A DNA stretch of 11,428 nt from an uncultured bacterium (GTDB taxonomy: Bacteria; Bacillota; Clostridia; Christensenellales; Borkfalkiaceae), in the NCBI GenBank assembly GCA_934871445.1, contig CAKXBD010000011.1, positions 435 to 11,862 of the forward strand, written 5' to 3'. Made by a program: the position numbers and the translations under genes. A model generated the notes under the pieces. The model was given only the letters and a program-made list of their open reading frames with translations. It ran no database searches and was not told where the DNA came from. This document shows positions 5,730 through 11,428 of the stretch, in pieces. Numbering within the stretch: position 1 is the first letter of the stretch; every line of letters begins with the position of its first letter.

Positions 5730-7334
5730 ATGACGAAATACATTTTTGTCACGGGCGGCGTAGTATCGGGCTTGGGTAAAGGAATCACGGCGGCGTCCTT
5801 GGGCAGACTTTTGAAAATGCGCGGGTATAAGGTGGCGTCGCAGAAGCTGGACCCCTATATCAACATCGACCCCGGCACGATGAGCCCCTTCCAGCACGGA
5901 GAAGTGTTTGTGACGGAGGACGGAGCGGAAACGGATTTGGACCTCGGCCATTACGAACGTTTTATCGACGAAAATCTGAATAAGTACTCGAATTTAACGA
6001 CGGGTAAGGTGTATTGGAACGTCCTGAACAAAGAGCGCAGCGGGGAATATCTCGGCAAGACGGTGCAGGTAATTCCGCATATAACCAACGAGATAAAGAC
6101 GTTTATCTACAATGTCGGAAAGACGTCGAACGCGGACGTGGTCATCACGGAAATCGGCGGGACGACGGGCGACATCGAAAGCCAGCCGTTCATCGAGGCG
6201 ATCCGTCAGGTGGCGCGGGAAGTGGGGCGGGAGAACTGCTGTTTCATTCACGTCACCTTGGTGCCGTATATTTCGGGATCGGACGAATTCAAATCCAAGC
6301 CCACGCAACATTCCGTGAAGGAATTGCAGGGCATGGGGATCACGCCCGACATCATCATGGCGCGCGTGGATCAGCCCATGCCCCGATATATAAAGGATAA
6401 AATCGCGATGTTCTGCAATGTAGAGCCGGAATGTTGCATTGAAAATCTGACGGTTCCCGTGTTGTATGAAGCGCCGCTCATGCTGGAAAAGAGCAATTTT
6501 TCCACGGTGGTTTGTAAGATTTTGAATTTGGATCCGAAGGAAATCGACATGACGGAATGGACGGAGATGCTGGACAGAGTGCACGCCCGCAGCAAGACGG
6601 TAAAGATCGCGCTTTGCGGGAAGTACGTGCAGTTGCACGACGCCTATTTGTCGGTTGCGGAAGCGCTCGCGCACGGCGGTTACGAGAACGACGCGAAGGT
6701 AGAGATCGAGTGGGTGGATACGGAATTTTTGACGAAGAAGAATATTTCGGAAAAACTTCGCGGGGTAGACGGAATCATCGTTCCGGGCGGGTTCGGAAAC
6801 CGCGGGATAGAGGGCATGATTTTGGCGGCGCAGTACGCGCGGGAAAAGAATATCCCGTATTTCGGGATCTGCCTCGGCATGCAGATTGCGGCGATCGAAT
6901 TTGCGCGCAACGTGCTCGGATATAAGGACGCGGACTCCTCGGAATTCAATCCCGAAAGCCAGCATCACGTCATCGATTTGATGCCCGATCAATACGGCGT
7001 AAAGATGGGCGGAACCATGCGTCTGGGCGCGTATCCCTGTAAGGTCATCGGGCCGATCATGAAGCGGGCGTACGGAAAGGAGGAGGTAGCGGAACGCCAC
7101 CGCCACCGTTTCGAGTTCAATAACGATTATCGCCGCCAGTTTGAAGAAAACGGAATGATCATAGCGGGCACATCGCCCGACGGAAGCCTTTGCGAAGCGA
7201 TAGAATATCCCGCGGACGATTTTTATATCGGCGTGCAGTTCCACCCCGAATTTAAGTCCCGCCCGAACGGTGCGCAGCCGATTTTCAGGGAATTTATCGC
7301 CAGTGCGGTGAAATATATGGAAAAAAGGAAGTAA
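5730..7334 (+). CDS. pyrG: CTP synthase (glutamine-hydrolysing)
   Basis: Converts UTP to CTP using ATP and ammonia from glutamine; cytosolic, last step of de novo pyrimidine nucleotide synthesis. The 534-residue product has the N-terminal amidoligase domain: KYIFVTGGVVSGLGKGI with the ATP loop, ITEIGGTTGDIESQPF, and EFKSKPTQHSVKEL for UTP/CTP contact. The C-terminal class I glutaminase follows, with VPGGFGNRGIEG, nucleophile C381 in FGICLGMQ and the His-Glu pair in VQFHPEFKSRP. Length is normal. The frame is open 48 codons upstream, but I placed the start at 5730 by family alignment. The ribosome site there is weak (GGGAG about 13 bases upstream). dapL starts 4 bases after the stop, so the two are co-transcribed. 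Confidence 0.97.
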   Translation: MTKYIFVTGGVVSGLGKGITAASLGRLLKMRGYKVASQKLDPYINIDPGTMSPFQHGEVFVTEDGAETDLDLGHYERFIDENLNKYSNLTTGKVYWNVLNKERSGEYLGKTVQVIPHITNEIKTFIYNVGKTSNADVVITEIGGTTGDIESQPFIEAIRQVAREVGRENCCFIHVTLVPYISGSDEFKSKPTQHSVKELQGMGITPDIIMARVDQPMPRYIKDKIAMFCNVEPECCIENLTVPVLYEAPLMLEKSNFSTVVCKILNLDPKEIDMTEWTEMLDRVHARSKTVKIALCGKYVQLHDAYLSVAEALAHGGYENDAKVEIEWVDTEFLTKKNISEKLRGVDGIIVPGGFGNRGIEGMILAAQYAREKNIPYFGICLGMQIAAIEFARNVLGYKDADSSEFNPESQHHVIDLMPDQYGVKMGGTMRLGAYPCKVIGPIMKRAYGKEEVAERHRHRFEFNNDYRRQFEENGMIIAGTSPDGSLCEAIEYPADDFYIGVQFHPEFKSRPNGAQPIFREFIASAVKYMEKRK

Positions 7335-7338
7335 GGGT

Positions 7339-8520
7339 ATGAAACCGAATATCAATTATGCAAATCTTGCAGAAAGCTACCTGTTTTCAGCGGTAGCGAA
7401 AAAGGCGGCGGATTACGCCGCGGCAAACCCCGATAAGAAGGTATTGAAGCTGAGTATCGGGGATGTGACGTTGCCGCTCGCGCCCGCGGTGATCGCGGCC
7501 ATGCACGAAGCGGTGGAGGAAATGGGCAAAAAGGAGACGTTCAAGGGTTACGGCCCCGAACAGGGCTATCCCTTTCTCCGCGAGAGCATAAAAGGATATT
7601 ATGCTCGTCGCGGAGTGACGCTGAACGCGGACGAAATTTTTGTTTCGGACGGCTCCAAATCGGACTGCGGGAATATTTTGGACATTTTCGCCAAGGAAAA
7701 CACGGTGCTGGTGCCCGATCCCGTCTATCCCGTGTACGTGGATACCAACGTCATGGCGGGTAGGAAAATCGTGTATGCGGCGGCGACGGAAAAGAACGGA
7801 TTTTTGCCCATGCCCGACGAAAATACGGACGCGGACATTATTTATATTTGTTCCCCGAACAATCCCACGGGCGCGGCGTATACGAAGGAGCAGCTCGGAA
7901 AGTGGGTGGAATACGCTCTCAAAAAAAATGCGGTGATTTTGTACGATGCCGCATACGAATGTTTTGCGGAAGAGGGCGTGGCCCGCAGTATTTACGAGGT
8001 AGAGGACGCGAAAAAATGTGCGATAGAGCTCTGCTCTTTTTCCAAGACGGCCGGTTTTACGGGTACGCGGTGCGGGTATACGGTGGTACCCGAAACGCTC
8101 GTTTACGAGGGAATGTCGCTGAGAAAGATGTGGCTGCGCCGCCAGACGACGAAATTCAACGGAGTTTCGTACATCGTGCAGAAGGGCGCGGCAGCGGTAT
8201 TTACGGAAGAGGGTGAGAAGCAGATAAAGGAAAATATAGATTATTACCGCGAAAACGCGAAAATTATCTCCGCCTGCATGGAGGAATGCGGAATCCCCTA
8301 TACGGGCGGAAAGAATTCCCCGTATATCTGGCTGAAATGCCCGAACGGCAAAAAGAGCTGGGAATTTTTCGACGATATGCTCGAAAACGTACAGGTCGTC
8401 GGGACCCCCGGCAGCGGTTTCGGGGAAAACGGCGAAGGTTATTTCCGTCTGACGGCGTTCGGCAGCCGCGAGACGACAAAAGAAGCCTGCGCGCGTATCA
8501 TCAAATGGCTGAAAAAATAA
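7339..8520 (+). CDS. dapL: LL-diaminopimelate aminotransferase
   Basis: PLP enzyme of aminotransferase fold type I that makes LL-diaminopimelate directly from L-tetrahydrodipicolinate and glutamate, bypassing the succinyl/acetyl steps. The 393-residue length is close to the family's usual 400-410. The N-terminus reads NINYANLAESYLFSAVAKK, followed by KLSIGDVTLPLAPAVI, GYGPEQGYPFLRE, VPDPVYPVYVDTNVMAG and CSPNNPTGAAY. The PLP lysine is K236 in SFSKTAGFTGTRCGY, a context characteristic of DapL. A ribosome site (AAGGAAG) overlaps the end of pyrG. Together with dapF upstream it supplies meso-DAP. A strong terminator follows immediately. Aspartate/tyrosine-type aminotransferase is the only alternative, and the motifs argue against it. 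Confidence 0.95.
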   Translation: MKPNINYANLAESYLFSAVAKKAADYAAANPDKKVLKLSIGDVTLPLAPAVIAAMHEAVEEMGKKETFKGYGPEQGYPFLRESIKGYYARRGVTLNADEIFVSDGSKSDCGNILDIFAKENTVLVPDPVYPVYVDTNVMAGRKIVYAAATEKNGFLPMPDENTDADIIYICSPNNPTGAAYTKEQLGKWVEYALKKNAVILYDAAYECFAEEGVARSIYEVEDAKKCAIELCSFSKTAGFTGTRCGYTVVPETLVYEGMSLRKMWLRRQTTKFNGVSYIVQKGAAAVFTEEGEKQIKENIDYYRENAKIISACMEECGIPYTGGKNSPYIWLKCPNGKKSWEFFDDMLENVQVVGTPGSGFGENGEGYFRLTAFGSRETTKEACARIIKWLKK

Positions 8521-8529
8521 AAGATCGAT

Positions 8530-8568
8530 AAAAAGGAGCGGCCGCCCGTCGGGTGTCCGCTCCTTTTT
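8530..8568 (+). terminator. Rho-independent terminator after dapL
   Basis: A 12-bp stem AAAAAGGAGCGG (8530-8541) with CCGCTCCTTTTT (8557-8568), whose T-run doubles as the U-tract, starts 9 bases after the dapL stop. The A-run and T-run are symmetric, so it can also end the converging minus-strand gene that stops at 8586. Confidence 0.92.
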
Positions 8569-8585
8569 GTTTTTCATTTCAGCCG

Positions 8586-9092
8586 TTAAATGATAGTAAA
8601 CCACACAGTTATCCATACGATGCCCCAAATCGTAAGCGAGACAATGCCGATTACCAATCCCGCAACCGCAAGTCCATTGAAACGGCACTCCTTTGCCTGT
8701 TTCATGCCTATCATGCTGAACACTACACCGAGAATAGAGGCGATACAAAAATATATCCCCAGAGACAGCGACAGTATCGATAAGATAAATCCCGCAATTC
8801 CGAATGCGTTAACTTTTTTCGCCTGTTCCTGTTGAAAGTTTGCCGTTCCGAATGAATAGCCGTTTCCTGTTCGTCCCGTCTGTCCGTTTGCCGTCCCGAA
8901 AAAGTTGTCGTTTTCCGTCCGTTCGTTTACTGCTCCGAACAAATCGTCGTTTCCCGACTGCCCGTTTGTCCTTGCAAACGAATTGCCGTTGCCTGTTTGT
9001 CCGTTTGTTGCTCCGATCCCCGTTGCGGTGCCGCAATAAATGCAGAAAGCCGCTTTACCGTCAATCTCTTTTCCGCAATTTCTGCAAAACAT
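8586..9092 (-). CDS. Zinc-ribbon / DUF4190-type membrane protein with tandem repeats
   Basis: A 168-residue protein of unknown function. Residues 1-21 are a zinc ribbon (C3-x2-C6, C17-x2-C20, MFCRNCGKEIDG...). Residues 30-84 are a degenerate tandem repeat of about 13 residues rich in Asn, Gly, Gln and Phe, for example NGQTGNGNSFART then NGQSGNDDLFGAV. The C-terminal half has two hydrophobic segments (around IAGFILSILSLSLGIYF and VAGLVIGIVSLTIWGIVW) joined by GMKQAKECRFNG, the pattern of DUF4190 proteins. This predicts a membrane-anchored cytosolic zinc ribbon on a flexible linker. I chose the start at 9092 because AGAGGA lies 8 bases upstream; the frame is open further upstream without support. 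It has its own promoter and a palindrome in its leader. Confidence 0.85.
   Translation of the reverse strand: MFCRNCGKEIDGKAAFCIYCGTATGIGATNGQTGNGNSFARTNGQSGNDDLFGAVNERTENDNFFGTANGQTGRTGNGYSFGTANFQQEQAKKVNAFGIAGFILSILSLSLGIYFCIASILGVVFSMIGMKQAKECRFNGLAVAGLVIGIVSLTIWGIVWITVWFTII
8841..9005 (-). repeat. Degenerate 39-bp tandem repeat inside the zinc-ribbon gene
   Basis: Three 39-base units and a fourth 48-base unit encode Asn-initiated repeats of 13, 13, 13 and 16 residues (residues 30-84). Each unit starts near NGQ(T/S)G or NERT and ends in a Phe-Gly/Ala-small residue pattern. The frame is kept through all copies. Confidence 0.75.
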
Positions 9093-9117
9093 TTCTTTTT
9101 TCCTCTCAGGTAAAAAT

Positions 9118-9131
9118 GTACAATTATGTAC
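9118..9131. promoter_or_regulatory. Operator-like palindrome GTACA-N4-TGTAC
   Basis: A 14-base inverted repeat (GTACA, ATTA, TGTAC) lies just downstream of the -10 box of the zinc-ribbon gene, between promoter and ribosome site. The position is typical of a repressor site. A further GTAC occurs at 9148-9151 next to the -10 box. The regulator is unknown. Confidence 0.45.
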
Positions 9132-9141
9132 TTTTTGTTTT

Positions 9142-9170
9142 ATTATAGTACAGAAAATATACAATGTCAA
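9142..9170 (-). promoter_or_regulatory. Promoter of the zinc-ribbon/DUF4190 gene
   Basis: Perfect minus-strand consensus: TTGACA (9165-9170), 17-base spacer, TATAAT (9142-9147), about 50 bases upstream of the start codon at 9092. Confidence 0.9.
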
Positions 9171-9374
9171 GTAAAAAGGGTAAAAAGTTAAAAGGACTGA
9201 GAAGAGCCGAAGGGCTGACACAGCGAGAATGTTGCTTCTTGTGGCAGTGGTGACGGTAATCCCCCGCGGCTCAATGCCGTCGGGGGATTATATATTCCTC
9301 GGAAGGATAGAATAATTTTTTATTGAGGATATAGGGGAAAATCGTCTGATAAACTCTTGTAAATGTTTCATTTT
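9171..9374. other. Gene-free segment with a large hairpin
   Basis: About 200 bases with no credible gene, between the zinc-ribbon promoter and the methyltransferase stop. Its main content is a 10-bp stem, TAATCCCCCG (9257-9266) with CGGGGGATTA (9281-9290). The stem extends by CGGC/GCCG across a one-base bulge to a TCAAT loop. Neither side has a T-run, so it is not a standard terminator. An alternative pairing GACGG (9252-9256) with CCGTC (9277-9281) overlaps it. Confidence 0.6.
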
Positions 9375-10124
9375 TCAAAAAGAACATTCATACAAAAACA
9401 TTTCTGTCAGGTTATTTTCAGCAATTTTTTTATCATAGGAGGAATATACATTTAATTTAGTAAATCCTATTTCACGTAAATAGGGCTCTATTTCTCCCAG
9501 CTCATAAAGATGTGTTTGAAAGTCCATTTTTTCCTGCTGTAACAATTTAGTCCCATCGTACAGCTCATAAATACTCGGGGAATACTGCGTATGTGTTTTT
9601 TCATCGTAATAATTTTTCCCTTTAAGAATTAATTCATAGCCTTCTTTGGTCTTTACAGATATTGAAGTTTTATAATCTGAATCATTGGGACATTTATCGG
9701 CTATTGTATCGACGGCAAAAACAAACCTGCCGTCTTTTTTCAACAGGTCTTTCATTTTATGTAAAATTTTTTTGCATAAATCCATATCCGTAAATAACGA
9801 TACGGAACCGGACGAGATAAAAATATAATCGTATTTTTCTGTTGAATCGTATTCCAATATATCTTTTTGAAATACTTTTGCAGTAGGTGCTTTTTCGTTC
9901 AGCTTCGCAAGCATTTCTGCTGACAAATCTATCCCGCTAATATCAAATCCTCTTTCCAAAAAAGGAATTAAAAATCTACCGCTGCCACATAAAGGCTCTA
10001 AAATTTTCATTCCTTTTTCAGCGAAGGAGAGATAAAACGATAACTCCTCTTGGGGAGCTTCTTTGTGTAAAATCTCATACATTTCTGTGCATAGACTGCC
10101 GTAATAATTTTTAATCATTTCCAT
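9375..10124 (-). CDS. Class I SAM-dependent methyltransferase
   Basis: A 249-residue enzyme expected to transfer a methyl group from S-adenosylmethionine; the acceptor cannot be told from sequence. The Rossmann-type core shows motif I ILEPLCGSGRFLIPFLERG (about residues 40-59), the acidic ribose-binding residue in ISGIDLSAEML, then QKDILEYD and YDYIFISSGSVSLF. The C-terminal half is less conserved and may recognise the acceptor. There are no signal peptide or membrane segments, and the length is normal for a stand-alone methyltransferase. The start at 10124 has GAGGAAG 6 bases upstream. Codon use is much more A/T-rich than in the purA-dapL block: 60-base rows at 9541 and 9661 hold 23 and 20 G+C, against 39 in the pyrG row at 6781. 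Its neighbours give no functional clue. Confidence 0.88.
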   Translation of the reverse strand: MEMIKNYYGSLCTEMYEILHKEAPQEELSFYLSFAEKGMKILEPLCGSGRFLIPFLERGFDISGIDLSAEMLAKLNEKAPTAKVFQKDILEYDSTEKYDYIFISSGSVSLFTDMDLCKKILHKMKDLLKKDGRFVFAVDTIADKCPNDSDYKTSISVKTKEGYELILKGKNYYDEKTHTQYSPSIYELYDGTKLLQQEKMDFQTHLYELGEIEPYLREIGFTKLNVYSSYDKKIAENNLTEMFLYECSF

Positions 10125-10168
10125 GCTTACTTCCTCACAAATTCAAAATTCTTAATTTGGTTTCTTAG

Positions 10169-10197
10169 ATTGTAGCACCCGGATACGAATTTCTCTA
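10169..10197 (-). promoter_or_regulatory. Possible extended -10 promoter of the methyltransferase
   Basis: On the minus strand TGCTACAAT supplies an extended -10 (TACAAT at 10169-10174). A weak -35-like TAGAGA (10192-10197) stands 17 bases away, matching 4 of 6 consensus positions. The predicted leader would be about 40 bases. Confidence 0.45.
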
Positions 10198-10388
10198 TCA
10201 TTTTCCTAACTATATGATTATATTTTTCCATATTGTTTTACTTTTCTATGGAAATGTCGGGCACGCTTTGGGCGCTCAAATATTAAATATTACTACTACT
10301 ATTTTTTAGCGCTCTAATTTTCTTGAAAGGGCGGTGCTTGCAAGGAAGCCACAGCTCAACATTTTTTGACGGTATAAATGATCAATTC
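10198..10388. other. AT-rich intergenic region between methyltransferase and radA
   Basis: About 190 bases with no gene. It contains GGGCGCT (10270-10276) able to pair with AGCGCTC (10308-10314) around a very AT-rich loop that includes a short TAC microsatellite (10291-10299). A bulged hairpin near 10336-10353 lies below the radA stop. No standard terminator for radA with a T-run was found. Confidence 0.5.
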
Positions 10389-11428
10389 TTACGCCTGTGG
10401 ATTAAACGGGGACCGCAAATTGAGCTCCTTTATCATCTGATTGACATAGGAGACGGGCACGAGCTTGATTTTGCCCTTGAATTTTTCGCAGGTTTTCATG
10501 TTTTTTGCGGGGAGGACGACGGTTTTGAAGCCCGTTTTGATACACTCGTTCACGCGCTTTTCGGCGTAGGTGACGGCGCGGATTTCCCCCGTCAGTCCGA
10601 CTTCGCCGAATACGGCGGTATATTTGTCGATGGGAATGTCGGCGGCGGCGCTGGCAAGGGCGGCGCAGACGGCGAGATCGACGGAAGGCTCGGCGAGCTT
10701 GATGCCGCCCATGGCGTTGATATAGACGTCGGAGGTATAGAAGGGAATCCCGCAGCGTTTTTCGAGCACGGCAATCAGCACGACTAGTTTATTATAGTCA
10801 ATGCCGAGCGTCATTCTCCGCGGGAGGCCGTAGGAGGTTTTTGAAATGAGCGTCTGAATTTCGACGTTCATACAGCGATTGCCGCTTTCCGAAGGGGTGA
10901 CGCAGGAGCCTGCGGCGACGCCGCGGCTTTCGGAGAGAAACAGCTCGGAGTAATCGAATACGCCCACTTCCTGCACGGAGCCGAACCTGTTTTTGACGGC
11001 GCGGAGGAGCTTGAAATTTTCTTCCTGCTGTCCCTCGAAATAGAGGACGGTGTCCATGATATGTTCGAGGACTTTTGGTCCCGCGAGGGAGCCCTCCTTG
11101 GTGACGTGGCCGATGATGAAGAAGGTGATTCCGCGGGATTTGGCGATTCTCATGAGCCTTGCGGCGCACTCTCTGACCTGTCCGACGCTGCCCGCGGCGG
11201 AGGAGAGCGCTTCGGTATAGACGGCCTGAATGGAGTCTATGACGACGAATTCCGCGTCCGAGAGGTTGTTTTCTATGTCTTCGAGACAGGTTTCGTTGAG
11301 GAGTAGAAGGTTATCGGAATTAATTCCCAGCCTTTCGCAGCGCATTTTCACCTGCGAGCAGCTTTCCTCTGCGGAGACGTATAAGACGCGCCTTTCCTCG
11401 GCGAGGTAAGCGGAGACCTGTGTTAGGA
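10389..11428 (-). CDS. radA: DNA repair protein RadA (N-terminus outside window)
   Basis: RecA-like ATPase that promotes branch migration and processing of recombination intermediates. The visible 345 residues begin LTQVSAYLAEERRVLYVSAEESCSQVKMRCERLG, given here in part, which joins the RecA core just after Walker A. They show Walker B FVVIDSIQAVY and the RadA-specific motif KNRFG (in AVKNRFGSVQEVG). The C-terminal Lon-protease-like domain follows (GIDYNKLVVLIAVLEKR, DVYINAMGGIKLAEPSVDLAV, FGEVGLTGEIR), which lacks a protease serine as is usual for RadA. RadA is typically about 450-460 residues, so roughly 110 residues, including the C4 zinc finger and Walker A, lie beyond 11428. The GTG/ATG codons near 11346-11351 are internal, not starts, since homology continues upstream. 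Confidence 0.95.
   Translation of the reverse strand, partial: LTQVSAYLAEERRVLYVSAEESCSQVKMRCERLGINSDNLLLLNETCLEDIENNLSDAEFVVIDSIQAVYTEALSSAAGSVGQVRECAARLMRIAKSRGITFFIIGHVTKEGSLAGPKVLEHIMDTVLYFEGQQEENFKLLRAVKNRFGSVQEVGVFDYSELFLSESRGVAAGSCVTPSESGNRCMNVEIQTLISKTSYGLPRRMTLGIDYNKLVVLIAVLEKRCGIPFYTSDVYINAMGGIKLAEPSVDLAVCAALASAAADIPIDKYTAVFGEVGLTGEIRAVTYAEKRVNECIKTGFKTVVLPAKNMKTCEKFKGKIKLVPVSYVNQMIKELNLRSPFNPQA

Noticed and set aside
4611..8748. Long open frames on the minus strand opposite dapF, pyrG and dapL (4611-5567, 5994-7355, 7387-8748).
   Set aside because: They are mirror frames of GC-rich codons in certain genes. Their predicted proteins are Arg/His-rich with no recognisable domain. One runs through the dapL terminator and into the 3' part of the zinc-ribbon gene.
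8841..9005. Repeat array that could be mistaken for CRISPR or a minisatellite.
   Set aside because: Units are contiguous without spacers, degenerate and in frame within a protein that has a zinc ribbon and membrane segments.
10323..11306. Plus-strand frames opposite radA.
   Set aside because: Asp/Gly-rich mirror translations of radA codons, with no start context and no recognisable domain.

Overview
The window looks like chromosomal DNA of an anaerobic Bacillota, most likely class Clostridia and possibly an uncultured gut lineage. The evidence is near-consensus housekeeping promoters (TTGACA/T, 17-bp spacer, TATAAT-like -10), strong AGGAGG-type ribosome sites, a YitT-family membrane protein, a DUF1540 cysteine-rich protein, and the LL-diaminopimelate aminotransferase route to meso-diaminopimelate. 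The assignment below class level is a guess.

Left part (1-3150): an HU-family nucleoid protein (cut at its C-terminus by the window edge), a YitT/DUF2179 membrane protein, and ribosomal protein L9 (rplI) all read leftward, each with its own promoter. A 56-residue DUF1540 protein reads rightward from beside the rplI promoter. It converges on a leftward Nudix hydrolase that carries an N-terminal zinc ribbon; the two share a perfect-palindrome bidirectional terminator.

Centre (3150-8570): a divergent promoter region leads into four rightward housekeeping genes: purA (adenylosuccinate synthetase), dapF (diaminopimelate epimerase), pyrG (CTP synthase) and dapL (LL-diaminopimelate aminotransferase). 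They end at a strong terminator. purA and pyrG make AMP and CTP precursors. dapL and dapF are consecutive steps of the diaminopimelate pathway for lysine and peptidoglycan: dapL makes LL-DAP directly from tetrahydrodipicolinate and dapF epimerises it to meso-DAP. pyrG and dapL are only 4 bases apart and almost certainly co-transcribed. The dapF-pyrG gap contains a strong hairpin.

Right part (8570-11428): three leftward genes. The first is a small zinc-ribbon/DUF4190-type membrane protein with a degenerate 13-residue tandem repeat. The second is a class I SAM-dependent methyltransferase, AT-rich compared with the purA-dapL block and flanked by gene-poor, structured DNA; it is the best candidate for an acquired gene. 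The third is the C-terminal three quarters of radA, a DNA repair ATPase whose start lies beyond the right edge.

I see no CRISPR array, transposase, phage gene, toxin-antitoxin pair, rRNA or tRNA. No clearly new multi-gene system is evident. The points most worth a second look are the unexplained repeats and hairpins in the intergenic regions, the tandem-repeat zinc-ribbon protein and the AT-rich methyltransferase segment.
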